DNA of 64,000 nucleotides from Sphingomonas piscis (GTDB taxonomy: Bacteria > Pseudomonadota > Alphaproteobacteria > Sphingomonadales > Sphingomonadaceae), in the NCBI RefSeq assembly GCF_011300455.1, contig NZ_CP049869.1, forward strand, positions 1,240,001 through 1,304,000, written 5' to 3'. The position numbers were made by a program, and so were the translations under genes. The notes below the pieces were generated by a model, which was given only the letters and a program-made list of their open reading frames with translations, had not been told where the DNA came from and did not search any database. Shown one piece after another: positions 48,684-57,198 of the stretch (position 1 is the first letter of the stretch; the number at the start of each line of letters is the position of its first letter).

Positions 48684-49544
48684 ATGTTGAACCGTCTCAT
48701 CCTTGGTCTAGCCGCAGCCGCCTTGGGCGCCGCGGGCGCGGGGGCTGCTCCAACGTCCCGCGACCAATTCTCCTGCGAACCGATCAGCGGGTTGCAACAG
48801 CTTTTGGAGCGTCCCGGGCTGCGCTGGATCATTGTCGGGGAGCAGCACGGCACGAACGAAATGCCCGCGGCCTTTGTCGACATCGTATGTCACGCCGCAA
48901 CGTCTAAGCGGCCGGTTGTCGTGGCCGTGGAACGACCGGAAGGAGAGCAGGCGGCTATCGACGCCTACATGGAATCGGACGGCGGTCCCAAGGCCATAGC
49001 CGCGCTGACCGCAAGCGAGATGTGGCATGACAAACAAATGCAAGACGGCCGCGGAAGCCAGGCGTATCTCCAGATGCTCGATGAGCTTCGGAGACTCCAC
49101 CACCGTGGTGTCGTCGAGCGGGTGGTGGCGTTTCAACCTTGGCGCCCGGCGCTCGAAATGGCGAAGTATGAGGAAACAATGGCGCAGATCCTTCAATCTG
49201 CTTCCTCCGATCCGAACCAGATGGTTCTCGCGTTTGTCGGCAATTGTCATGCCGCTCGACTGCCGCTCTGCCGCGACAAACCGGCGGCTGCCTACCTGCC
49301 ATCGTCTGAACGACTAACCATCAACGTGGACGGCAGCGGCGGGACTGTTTGGAATTGCATCGTGCTGGAAGGCAAGCTCAAGTGCGGTTCCCGCGGTCTG
49401 GGGACGGCCAAGCCGCCCCATGCCCCTCGCATTGAGCTGATGGAGGATCCAAAAGCGCACTATGACGCGGTGCTGCTCCTCGGCGGTCCGCTAAGCGCTT
49501 CTCCGCCCGCAGTTGCGAAGATGGATGAACCGACTTCGCCCTAG
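48684..49544 (+). CDS. EreA/ChaN-like secreted protein
   Basis: 286 aa with a signal peptide (residues 1-22, cut after AGA). The segment 'IIVGEQHGTNEMP' (about residues 48-60), 'VVVAVERPEG' and 'LAFVGNCHAAR' near 190 match the fold of erythromycin-esterase/ChaN/Tiki-type proteins, where a Glu and two His form the active or haem-binding site. Natural role unknown; antibiotic inactivation should not be assumed. The last 70 residues have paired Cys and no similarity I recognise. The start sits directly after a perfect stem-loop that holds the ribosome site. Confidence 0.62.
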   Translation: MLNRLILGLAAAALGAAGAGAAPTSRDQFSCEPISGLQQLLERPGLRWIIVGEQHGTNEMPAAFVDIVCHAATSKRPVVVAVERPEGEQAAIDAYMESDGGPKAIAALTASEMWHDKQMQDGRGSQAYLQMLDELRRLHHRGVVERVVAFQPWRPALEMAKYEETMAQILQSASSDPNQMVLAFVGNCHAARLPLCRDKPAAAYLPSSERLTINVDGSGGTVWNCIVLEGKLKCGSRGLGTAKPPHAPRIELMEDPKAHYDAVLLLGGPLSASPPAVAKMDEPTSP

Positions 49545-49549
49545 CGGCC

Positions 49550-50659
49550 TCACTCCCCGCGGATAAATGCCTCGAGATCCTTGAAGGCCTCGTCGTCCGG
49601 GACTTGCCGCATCGGATGCTTGCAAAAGGCGGTTGATGCCGGGTGGATGGCGCCGCTCAGCCCACGATCCTTTGCGGCCTTGGCGCAGCGGATCATGTCG
49701 ATGGCAACTCCGGCGCTGTTGGGCGAATCCTCTACCGAGAGTCGAAGCTCCAGGTTCATCGGCACGCCGCCGAACAATTGCCCTTCCATGCGCAGGAAGC
49801 AGACCTTGTTGTCGTTTTGCCAGGCGACGTAATCGGATGGGCCGACGTGAATATTCTCGGGATCGAGGCGATGCTCGGTGACCGACTGCACCGCTTCCGT
49901 CTTGCTGATCTTCTTGGACTTCAGCCGCTCCCGGTTGAGCATGTTTAGGAAGTCGGTGTTACCACCGGTGTTGAGCTGGTAGGTGCGGTCGAGTTTGACG
50001 CCGCGCTTGTGGAATAGGTCGGTAAGGACGCGGTGGACGATGGTGGCACCGACCTGCGCCTTGATGTCGTCGCCGATGACCGGAACGCCCGCTTCCTCGA
50101 AGCGCTTCGCCCAACCCTCATCGCTGCCGATGAACACGGGGATGCAGTTCACGAAGGCGACCTTCGCCTCCAGCGCGCACTCCGCGTAAAATTCCGTCGC
50201 CTGCTGCGACCCGACAGGGAGATAGTTGACCAGCACGTCGGTGCCGGTCTCGCGCAGCACTTCGACGACATCTTCTTGGGTCGGCTCGCGCTCACCGTCG
50301 GCGAGCAGGAAGGTGCGGCCGTCGTCGTGCCCGGCCATATGGTCGGAGTAGCCGTCGAGAACCTTGCCCATGCGCACCACCGCACCGGTCTCGCCGACAT
50401 GATCGCAGAAGACGGCCGTGCAATTGGGCTTTTCGAAGATCGCCTGTGCGACGTCGCGGCCGACCTTGCGGCGATCGATGTCCCAGGCGGCGACCACCCG
50501 CAGGTCCTTGGGCCGGTAGCCGCCCAAGTCCCAGTGGGAGAGCCCGATCTGCTCGTTCGCGCCGCCGTTGGAGTAATGGGCGATGCCTTGCACCAGCGAG
50601 CTTGCGCAATTGCCGACGCCGACCAGCGCGACGTTGATGGGGCGGGTAGGGTTCAACAT
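49550..50659 (-). CDS. ino1: myo-inositol-3-phosphate synthase
   Basis: 369-aa enzyme that turns glucose 6-phosphate into 1D-myo-inositol 3-phosphate with NAD, the first step of inositol synthesis. NAD-binding start 'VALVGVGNCASSLVQGI' (in part, residues 10-26), and the active-site region 'QLNTGGNTDFLNML' and 'SKTEAVQSV' with the catalytic Lys residues (near 225-245), as in the actinobacterial/archaeal class. Inositol synthesis is unusual in most alphaproteobacteria, though some make inositol lipids. Its start overlaps the upstream glycosidase stop by one base. It is the last gene of the leftward operon. Confidence 0.92.
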   Translation of the reverse strand: MLNPTRPINVALVGVGNCASSLVQGIAHYSNGGANEQIGLSHWDLGGYRPKDLRVVAAWDIDRRKVGRDVAQAIFEKPNCTAVFCDHVGETGAVVRMGKVLDGYSDHMAGHDDGRTFLLADGEREPTQEDVVEVLRETGTDVLVNYLPVGSQQATEFYAECALEAKVAFVNCIPVFIGSDEGWAKRFEEAGVPVIGDDIKAQVGATIVHRVLTDLFHKRGVKLDRTYQLNTGGNTDFLNMLNRERLKSKKISKTEAVQSVTEHRLDPENIHVGPSDYVAWQNDNKVCFLRMEGQLFGGVPMNLELRLSVEDSPNSAGVAIDMIRCAKAAKDRGLSGAIHPASTAFCKHPMRQVPDDEAFKDLEAFIRGE

Positions 50660-51671
50660 CAGGCAGCGCTCCGTTCGGCGGCAAGCCGCTCATCACGATT
50701 GAAATGAAGGGGGGACAGCTCGGGGGCTTGCACCTCGAAACCGGCCGGGATTTCGGGCGCTTTCACGTCACCCGCCGCGCCGGCCGGCGCATAACGGTCG
50801 GTCATCCAGGCGCAGAAGTCGGCGAATGCCTGCGGGTCCTTGGCCGCGCTGGTGTGGTGCGGCTCGATGCCGAGATGCTCAGGCGTGAAGCAGAAGGTCA
50901 CGGTCACGTCGAAGTCCGCCAGTGCCTCCATCTGCCGGTCGAACCAGTCGATTGCGTTCGGGCGGAAGCTGTCAGCCCAGCTGAGGCCCGTGCGGATGCG
51001 CCGGGTGCCCAGCCGCTTCATGGTCTCCACTGCCTCGTCGAGGCGGGGATCGTGAAAGTGGAACCACTGCATCAGCCCGATTTCGGCGGCATGCTTGGCG
51101 TAGATGTCCAGCGCCGGCTTGGGCGTGCCGTCTTCGCGGATCAGCCCAAGGTAGAAATGGCGGTAGTAAGACGATCCTTCCGCCTCGCGATGCCGAGTCT
51201 CCGCGCCCCAGCTCTGCGGCAGGTCAAACAGCGAATACCAGAAGACACGCGGAACGCCCGCAGCCTTAAGCAACTCGATGGTGCGTTCTATTCCGAACGC
51301 CTGCACTTCCTCGGCGCCGAAGCTGCTGACGCCCACCTCGGTGACCCACACGGGCTTGTCGGTCACCGCCCGGATCTCATCGATTTTGTCCGGCCAGGCG
51401 CTGAGCGGCCACAGATTCCAGTCGAGCGGAAAGCCGTGCACCGCGACCACGTCGACGGCGTCGAGCGCGCCATGCCCTCGATCCGCTTCAACCAATGCGT
51501 GTCGATCGGCGACATGCCGCCCAGCACCCGGGTCATCTGCGGGTTCACCGCGCGGATGGCGTTGCCGGCGGCGATCACATGGTCGGCGAACATCTTCCAG
51601 TCTGGATCGATGGCCGGATCCCAATGGGATTTGTTGTTCGGCTCATTCCAGATCATCGCGGCTTCGATCAC
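50659..51671 (-). pseudogene. GH clan-A type glycosidase, circularly permuted, frameshifted
   Basis: The reading frame begins at GTG 51671 (MIEAAMIWNEPNN) and shifts at about 51470; one extra G in ATGGC (making ATGGGC, minus strand) would join it to the rest (ALDAVDVVAVHGFPLDW...VTEVGVSSFG). The rejoined protein has about 337 aa. The acid/base Glu is in IWNEPN at residue 9-10 and the nucleophile in VTEVG near 114, as in GH39/GH5-type beta-xylosidases and glucanases. Yet the segment that normally comes before the acid/base (strands 1-3: 'FHFHDPRLDEAVETMKRLG', RTGLSWADSF, 'VTVTFCFTPEHLG') is at the C-terminus, so the barrel appears circularly permuted. It starts inside the methyltransferase stop (GTGA). 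Confidence 0.72.
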
Positions 51672-52480
51672 GCTTCACTTCCCTTGGCTGGATACACGGC
51701 GGCAGGCCCGTACTTGGCGTACGGAACGGGCGCGACGCGGCACAGATAGACTTCGGGCTCGGGATTGGCCTCGATGCTGAACCCGGCGGAGCGCAGCATC
51801 GCCTGGCTGCAGGCAGCATTCGGGGCCCACCAGTTGGTCCAGTCGTTCGCGTAGGAATTCTCGATGAAGTGCATCTTGGGGTAACCGGGATCGTCGAAGA
51901 TCGGCGGCTTGGTCGTCGTGCCCGGAACGAAGAAAGGATGGTCCTCAGGCACATCCGCAACCTCGTCGGATCCCTGCTGAAGCGTCTGGAAAAGCATCAG
52001 GTCGCCCGCGACATGCTCGCGGATCAGATCCAGCGCGAGCAGCGGATGCCGTAAGTGGTAAAGCACGCCCATGAAGATCACGAGGTCAAAGCGCTCACCC
52101 AGCTCGCCGACCTGGTAGACGTCCAGCTTGCGCAATTCGATGTCGCTGAAGCCCAGTTCGTCGGAGGCCAGCCGCGCCTGCGCCAGATAGCGGTCGTCGC
52201 TGTCGATCCCGACCACCCGCGCCGCGCCGCGCTTCTTCATCTCGATTGAATAGAAGCCGGCATTGCAGCCGATATCGAGCACGCTCTTGCCGGTGAGATC
52301 CTTGGGAACGACGCTCTCGAAGCGCGCGAACTTCTGCGCCGGATAGTCACCGAGGAAATGGTCGGGCGCCGTCCAGATCCCAGCTACTTCTATGTTGTGG
52401 AACCATGGGCCGAGCGAATGAATGCGGTCCTGAAGATTATCGGAAGTCGCCGGCACGACACCCGGCTCCGCAAAACTCAT
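51668..52480 (-). CDS. SAM-dependent methyltransferase (CmoB-like, glycan-cluster type)
   Basis: 270 aa, class I methyltransferase. Starts with 'IHSLGPWFHNIEVAGIWT' (in part), the CmoB/TIGR04290-type N-terminus (family name recalled), then SAM loop VLDIGCNAGFYSIEM near residue 67-81, 'VVGIDSDDRYL' and 'VIFMGVLYHLRHPLLALD'. A conserved 'NSYANDWTNWWAPN' follows. Unlike CmoB it lacks the tRNA-binding extension, and its operon with glycosidase and inositol synthase suggests a sugar, cyclitol or glycan acceptor. First gene of the leftward operon; a GGAAC-type promoter is 60-86 bases upstream. Confidence 0.82.
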   Translation of the reverse strand: MSFAEPGVVPATSDNLQDRIHSLGPWFHNIEVAGIWTAPDHFLGDYPAQKFARFESVVPKDLTGKSVLDIGCNAGFYSIEMKKRGAARVVGIDSDDRYLAQARLASDELGFSDIELRKLDVYQVGELGERFDLVIFMGVLYHLRHPLLALDLIREHVAGDLMLFQTLQQGSDEVADVPEDHPFFVPGTTTKPPIFDDPGYPKMHFIENSYANDWTNWWAPNAACSQAMLRSAGFSIEANPEPEVYLCRVAPVPYAKYGPAAVYPAKGSEA

Positions 52481-52540
52481 TCGTAAACGCCCCTACGATG
52501 CCGGTCTTTTCGGATGGGAAATAACCTCGGCACCGGGCGC

Positions 52541-52566
52541 AACCGACATTGTGGCAGGTAAGTTCC
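52541..52566 (-). promoter_or_regulatory. Stress-type (EcfG-like) promoter for the leftward operon
   Basis: Minus strand GGAAC (52562-52566), 17 bases, GGTT (52541-52544). This fits the EcfG consensus GGAAC-N16/17-CGTT except for the first -10 base. The methyltransferase start at 52480 would be about 55 bases after the predicted transcription start. It is back-to-back with the plus-strand element at 52576-52600, with only nine bases between the two -35 boxes. Confidence 0.65.
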
Positions 52567-52575
52567 ATGGTCGCA

Positions 52576-52600
52576 GGAACTAAGCTACCTGCCTTTGGTT
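52576..52600 (+). promoter_or_regulatory. Stress-type (EcfG-like) promoter for the rightward genes
   Basis: GGAAC (52576-52580), 16 bases, GGTT (52597-52600), the same -35 and -10 as its divergent partner and as the element at 54922. Transcription would begin near 52607, so the phosphatase start is likely ATG 52609 rather than ATG 52567, which is inside the promoter; the mRNA would be nearly leaderless. Confidence 0.6.
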
Positions 52601-52608
52601 CAGGCGTG

Positions 52609-53154
52609 ATGATCGACACTGCCGCCGGTCAGGCGACTGCCACCCAAACCTGGCAACCCAATTTCCACTGGCTGACCGACGAGATTGCGGTTGGCGGATG
52701 CTTTCCGATGAAGAGCGTGCCCGACCTCGCCGATCGCCATGGCGTCGGCGCCGTTGTCGACCTGCGTGAAGAGGATTGCGACGACGAAGCGCTGCTTGGC
52801 GCCCACGGCATCGCCTTTCTTCACCTCCCAACCCCCGATCTCCACCCGTCACAGCTCGATCGGCTCGATATCGGCGTGCAGTTCGTTCACGAACAGATCG
52901 CTCGCGGCCGCAAGGTCCTCATCCACTGCCAGCATGGCATCGGCCGTTCCGCTTTGCTGGCTCTGTGCGTGCTCGTCGACAAGGGAATGGCGCCGCTCGA
53001 GGCGCTGAGGCTCGCCAAGGACAAGCGCGAACTCGTCTCCCCTAGCCAGCGCCAGTATGAAGGCTGGTCCGAATGGCTGACCCGCCACGGTCACCCGGTA
53101 CCCAGCTATCCCGACTTCGGCTGCATCGCTTATCGCCACTTGGCGCAGCACTGA
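52609..53154 (+). CDS. Dual-specificity/tyrosine-type phosphatase
   Basis: 181-aa cysteine-based phosphatase. The P-loop HCQHGIGRS (Cys107 to Arg113) is a perfect C-x5-R site, and the general acid is probably Asp in 'TPDLHPSQ' near residue 82. The family acts on phosphotyrosine, but small members of this type also hydrolyse inositol phosphates or lipid phosphates; neighbouring inositol-3-phosphate synthase makes an inositol phosphate substrate attractive (inference). Start chosen at ATG 52609 because the GGAAC/GGTT promoter overlaps the upstream ATG 52567. It is followed three bases later by the fusion gene. Confidence 0.8.
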   Translation: MIDTAAGQATATQTWQPNFHWLTDEIAVGGCFPMKSVPDLADRHGVGAVVDLREEDCDDEALLGAHGIAFLHLPTPDLHPSQLDRLDIGVQFVHEQIARGRKVLIHCQHGIGRSALLALCVLVDKGMAPLEALRLAKDKRELVSPSQRQYEGWSEWLTRHGHPVPSYPDFGCIAYRHLAQH

Positions 53155-53157
53155 GCC

Positions 53158-54948
53158 TTGCTGGTCTACGGCGACCATCAGGACGAGGTCGGCATTGCCG
53201 ATGCGCTAGCAAGCTTGTTGAAGCGCCTCGCTGCCATCGAAGCGAGTGAACCAGGGATCGGGCGTCATGCGGCTCTGGTCGCCGCCTTGATAGAGGCGGG
53301 ACGGCTGCAACAGGGCGTTCAGGACGCCGATTTTGAGCAATCCGGCGTTGATCGTATCACCCCGGCCGGTCAGGCCTTGGGCGCTTTTCTCACCGAACTG
53401 GCCGAGCTGGTCATTGCGTCATGGCGCGATCCGGCCGCGCCGATCGCGGCCTTGCCGAAGCTGCGCGAGCTGAAAGATGCCCCCGACCGGCTGCGCCTTA
53501 ACCTGCCGGAGGGCTATGCCTTCTACGCCGTCTATCCTGAGGCTTATGCGGACGCGGCAGAGAGATTGCGCCTGGACGCACCGCCGAAGGTCATCGGCCT
53601 GCGCAGCATCGGGACTTCCCTCGCCGCAATCGCCGCTGCAGCACTCGGCGCGCCGCCGCCGGTGACGGTACGGCCGGCAGGCGATCCGTTCGACCGGAAG
53701 ATCGAGATCGATCCCGAACTCGAGCGCGACCTCCTCGCCCAACCAGCGCACTATGTCGTGGTCGATGAGGGGCCGGGGCTGTCGGGCAGCAGCTTCGGCG
53801 CAGTCGCGGACTGGCTCCTCGCGAAAGGAGTTCCGGAACAGCGGATCGCTTTCCTGCCGAGCCACGGCGGAGCGCCTGGCGTTCATGCGCAGCCCCGTCA
53901 CCGCGAGCGCTGGCCGCGGATCCAGAAGCAGGTCGCCGATCTGGGCTCCCGACTTGCCGGCCGAGTTGCGTCATGGATCGAGCCGCTGATCGGCCCGCTT
54001 GAACGGGCTCCCATGGAAATCTCCGGCGGCGGCTGGCGGCCGCTGCTGCTGGTCGACGAAAACCAGTGGCCGCCCGCCAATCCGGTTTGGTCGCCGCGCA
54101 AGTTCCTGCTTCGTGCCGGCGGCGCGGAATGGGCGTCTAGCTTCGTAGGGTTGAGCGAGGAGGGAAACCGAAAGCTCCGGATCGCACAAGCGCTTCACGA
54201 GGCCGGGTTCGCCGCCAGGCCGGCCGGCCTCGCTCATGGCTTCCTCGTGCAGCGCTGGCATGGCGAAGCCCGCCCGCTGCACGCCGCCGAACCGCCGCTG
54301 GAGGAGATCGCCTCCTATCTCACCGCGCGAGTGCGCCTCGATGTTCCGAGGCCCGGCGCCTCGCTCGCCGAGTTGCTGCTCATGGCCAGGCGCAACGCCG
54401 GGCTAGCGCTTGGCGATTGGGCGGCCGAGCGCCTGGATGCCTGGACGCCCTGCCTTTCCGAGCTGCAGGCGCGGGTCCGTCCCATATGCAGCGATAACAG
54501 AATGGAGCCGCACGAGTGGATACGGCTTCCGAATGGCAAATTGTTCAAGGCGGACGCTCTCGACCACCATGCCGCTCACGACCTGATCGGCTGTCAGGAT
54601 ATCGCATGGGATGTGGTCGGCACCGTTGAGGAGTTCGGCCTTGGTGCGCAGCAGGTGCGGGAGCTGGTCAGGGCGATCGAAGCACGCACCGGCCGGCTCG
54701 TCGATGCCGAGCTCATGCACTTCCTCTCGCACGCTTATCTCGCGTTCCGCCTCGGTCAGGCGAGCATGGCTGCGGAGATGGTCGGCGAGCCGGAACGCCG
54801 ACGCTGGCAGCACCGCATCGACGTGTTTGGTGAGCGCCTGCGGGTAAGGCTCAACAACATGGAACCCGTCGCAACTCCGCGGATTTCCTCACTCGGTCGC
54901 CAACCGGAACGAACCGCCTCGGGAACAAACCTTCATTCGCAGGGTTGA
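53158..54948 (+). CDS. Phosphoribosyltransferase-like/kinase-like fusion protein
   Basis: 596 aa, start TTG 53158, three bases after the phosphatase stop. Residues about 120-225 contain 'VIGLRSIGTSLAAI' and YVVVDEGPGLSGSS (199-212), the strand-loop pattern of a PRPP-binding site (normally VVDD-x-SGxT). Residues about 310-500 have 'EEGNRKLRIAQALHEAGF', then SDNRMEPHEW (445-454), KADALDH (464-470) and 'IGCQDIAWDVVG' (477-488), an order like aminoglycoside-phosphotransferase-type kinases with their Asn/Asp metal ligands. I do not recognise a characterised protein with this layout. It could phosphorylate or phosphoribosylate a cyclitol or sugar; this is a guess from context. An EcfG-like promoter overlaps its last codons. 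Confidence 0.6.
   Translation: MLVYGDHQDEVGIADALASLLKRLAAIEASEPGIGRHAALVAALIEAGRLQQGVQDADFEQSGVDRITPAGQALGAFLTELAELVIASWRDPAAPIAALPKLRELKDAPDRLRLNLPEGYAFYAVYPEAYADAAERLRLDAPPKVIGLRSIGTSLAAIAAAALGAPPPVTVRPAGDPFDRKIEIDPELERDLLAQPAHYVVVDEGPGLSGSSFGAVADWLLAKGVPEQRIAFLPSHGGAPGVHAQPRHRERWPRIQKQVADLGSRLAGRVASWIEPLIGPLERAPMEISGGGWRPLLLVDENQWPPANPVWSPRKFLLRAGGAEWASSFVGLSEEGNRKLRIAQALHEAGFAARPAGLAHGFLVQRWHGEARPLHAAEPPLEEIASYLTARVRLDVPRPGASLAELLLMARRNAGLALGDWAAERLDAWTPCLSELQARVRPICSDNRMEPHEWIRLPNGKLFKADALDHHAAHDLIGCQDIAWDVVGTVEEFGLGAQQVRELVRAIEARTGRLVDAELMHFLSHAYLAFRLGQASMAAEMVGEPERRRWQHRIDVFGERLRVRLNNMEPVATPRISSLGRQPERTASGTNLHSQG
54922..54946 (+). promoter_or_regulatory. Stress-type (EcfG-like) promoter before the epimerase-glycosyltransferase operon
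   Basis: GGAAC (54922-54926), 16 bases, GGTT (54943-54946), inside the end of the fusion gene and 70 bases before the first epimerase start. The sequence between it and 55017 is AT-rich. The third copy of the same element in this cluster and the most convincing by position. Confidence 0.65.
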
Positions 54949-55016
54949 TGATGAAGAAGAAGGTTCAACCTATTCTAATCTAAGTTAAATATTCACACGA
55001 GAAATAGGGGCGAGAC

Positions 55017-56131
55017 TTGGCGGAAACGGTCCTGGTTACGGGGGGCGCTGGCTTTATCGGCCGCGCTGTATGCAAAGAGCTTCTGCGACGCGGCAACAAT
55101 GTCCGTGTTCTCGATAGCCTGATCGAGCAAGTTCACGGCGATGTCGAACGGCCTGACGACCTTCCGGACGATGTCGAGCTGATCCGCGCCGACATCCGAA
55201 ACAAGGACCTCGTCACCAAGGCGCTGAAAGGCGTCGACAGCGTGATCAACCTCGCCGCGGAGGTGGGGGTCGGTCAGTCGATGTACGCCGTCGAACGCTA
55301 CACCTCGGTGAACGAGGTCGGCGGCGCCGTGCTGTTCGAAGCCTTGATCGACAATCCCGTCCGCCGCGTCGTCACCGCGTCGTCGATGAGCATCTACGGC
55401 GAAGGCCTGTACCGCGACGACGACGGCAACCTGGTCCAGAATGCGGAACGTCAGCCGCGCAAGTCGGAAAGCGACAGCTGGGAGCCGCTGGATGCCGGGG
55501 GCCGCCCGCTGTCGCCCGTCGCCACCCCGAATGGAAGCAGCCCAGCCTCGCCTCCATCTACGCCCTCGGCAAATATGTGCAGGAGCGGCAGACGCTGATC
55601 ATGACTCAGGCCTACGGCATGGAAGGCACCTGCCTGCGCCTGTTCAACGTTTATGGCCCTGGCCAAGCCTTATCCAACCCATATACCGGCGTTCTGGCGA
55701 TCTTCTCCTCGCGCCTGACCAATGGTCAGCGGCCGATGATCTTCGAGGATGGCGAGCAGCGCCGCGACTTCGTTTATGTCGGCGACGTCGCCCGCGCCTT
55801 CTGCGAGGCATTGGTCAACCCCAACGCCAATGGCGAGGTGTTCAACATCGGCTCCGGCCGCGACCGCAGCGTCAAGGAGGTCGCCCAGTCGATCGCTCGC
55901 GCCATGCACAAGAACGACCTGGAGCCGGAAATTGTCGGCAAGTCGCGCATCGGCGACATCCGCCATTGCTTCTGCGACGGTCGCAAGGCGGAGGAGAAGC
56001 TCGGCTTCAAGGCCGAGAAGGATTTTGACCAGGGTCTCGCCGAACTCTCCGAATGGGTCGCCGAGCAGGAAGCCAATGACCGCGTGGACGAAGCCCGGGC
56101 CGAACTCGAGGCACGAGGCCTAGTCGCATGA
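55017..56131 (+). pseudogene. NAD-dependent sugar-nucleotide epimerase/dehydratase 1, frameshifted
   Basis: Extended SDR. NAD motif VTGGAGFIG at residues 6-14 (start TTG 55017), 'INLAAEVGVGQS' and 'TASSMSIYGEG', then the frame changes near 55529: CCCCGAA would need one more G (CCCCGGAA, giving the family's PEWK) to join 'SIYALGKYVQERQ' (catalytic Tyr-x3-Lys) and 'RLFNVYGPGQALSN', 'RRDFVYVGDVARAF'. Restored length is about 371 aa. It resembles UDP-glucose 4-epimerase and dTDP-L-rhamnose 4-epimerase groups. The next gene overlaps its end by four bases (ATGA). I consider it functional with a sequence error. Confidence 0.78.
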
Positions 56132-57198
56132 TCGGTCGCGACGACCGTCCAATCCTTATCACCGGCGGCGCCGGCTTCATCGGCAGCAACCTTGCCAACC
56201 GCCTTGCGGGCAGCGGCGCGGAAGTTATCGTCTTCGACGCACTGTCGCGCCCCGGAGTCGAGCGCAATCTCGCCTGGCTGAAGGAACGTCACGGGTCCAA
56301 GATTACCAGCATCACGGCCGACATCCGCGACGAGGATGAGGTCGTCCGCGCTGCCAGCGACGCCAAGGCCGTTTTCCACCTCGCCGCCCAGGTTGCCGTC
56401 ACCACCAGCATGGTCGACCCCCGCGAGGATTTCGAGATCAACATCCGCGGCACGGTCAACGTGCTCGATGCCCTCAGGAACCGCACCGACCGTGTTCCGG
56501 TGATCTTCGCCTCGACCAACAAGGTCTATGGCGACCTCGCCGACCTGCCGTTCGAAACGGACGGAAACCGCCACTCACCGATTGGCGATGTTGCCATGCT
56601 TGGCGTCGACGAAAGCCGCCCGCTCGACTTCCACACACCCTATGGCTGCTCAAAGGGCGCCGCCGATCAGTACGTCCTTGATTACAGCCGCAGCTTCGGA
56701 ATTCCGTCCGCAGTCTTCCGCATGAGCTGCATCTATGGCCAGCGTCAGATGGGCACGGAAGATCAAGGCTGGGTCGCCCACTTCCTGATTCGCGCGCTGG
56801 AAGGCAAGCCGATCACCCTCTACGGCGACGGCAAACAGGTCCGCGACATTCTGGACGTGTCGGATGCGGTGGACGCGTACGTCGGCGCCCTCCGCAATAT
56901 CGATCGGGTGAACGGCCGCGCCTTCAACCTCGGCGGCGGCCCCGCGAACGCGGTCAGCCTGCTGCAGCTGATCGACGAGATGCGCCTTATCACTGGGCGC
57001 GACGTCGACGTCGGCTTCGAGGATTGGCGCCCCGGCGATCAGCGCTGGTACGTCAGCAACACGGCGGCTGCCCGCTCGGCGCTGGGCCTGGCCGACGCCC
57101 GCCCATGGCGCGACGGCGTCGCTCGCCTCGCCGGATGGCTGGCGCAGGAACGTAATCTTCAGCTCACCCCCGAACCGCTGGCGAGCGCCGCCGAATGA
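56128..57198 (+). CDS. NAD-dependent epimerase 2 (CDP-paratose 2-epimerase-like)
   Basis: 356-aa extended SDR. NAD motif [11 protein letters not shown] (residues 11-21), 'FHLAAQVAVTTSM', 'FASTNKVYGDL', and catalytic YGCSKGAADQY (Tyr-x3-Lys), which is the distinctive active-site string of CDP-paratose/CDP-tyvelose 2-epimerases. 'CIYGQRQMGTEDQGWV' and 'GDGKQVRDILDVSD' also match that group. It may interconvert the C2 configuration of a nucleotide sugar for the glycosyltransferases downstream. Overlaps both neighbours (ATGA at each end). Confidence 0.85.
   Translation: MIGRDDRPILITGGAGFIGSNLANRLAGSGAEVIVFDALSRPGVERNLAWLKERHGSKITSITADIRDEDEVVRAASDAKAVFHLAAQVAVTTSMVDPREDFEINIRGTVNVLDALRNRTDRVPVIFASTNKVYGDLADLPFETDGNRHSPIGDVAMLGVDESRPLDFHTPYGCSKGAADQYVLDYSRSFGIPSAVFRMSCIYGQRQMGTEDQGWVAHFLIRALEGKPITLYGDGKQVRDILDVSDAVDAYVGALRNIDRVNGRAFNLGGGPANAVSLLQLIDEMRLITGRDVDVGFEDWRPGDQRWYVSNTAAARSALGLADARPWRDGVARLAGWLAQERNLQLTPEPLASAAE

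Noticed and set aside
48684..49544. Calling the secreted protein an erythromycin esterase
   Set aside because: Only short fold-level motifs agree; resistance function would be over-interpretation.
52567..52608. Upstream ATG as phosphatase start
   Set aside because: It falls inside the predicted GGAAC-N16-GGTT promoter and adds residues without similarity; not excluded if that promoter is wrong.
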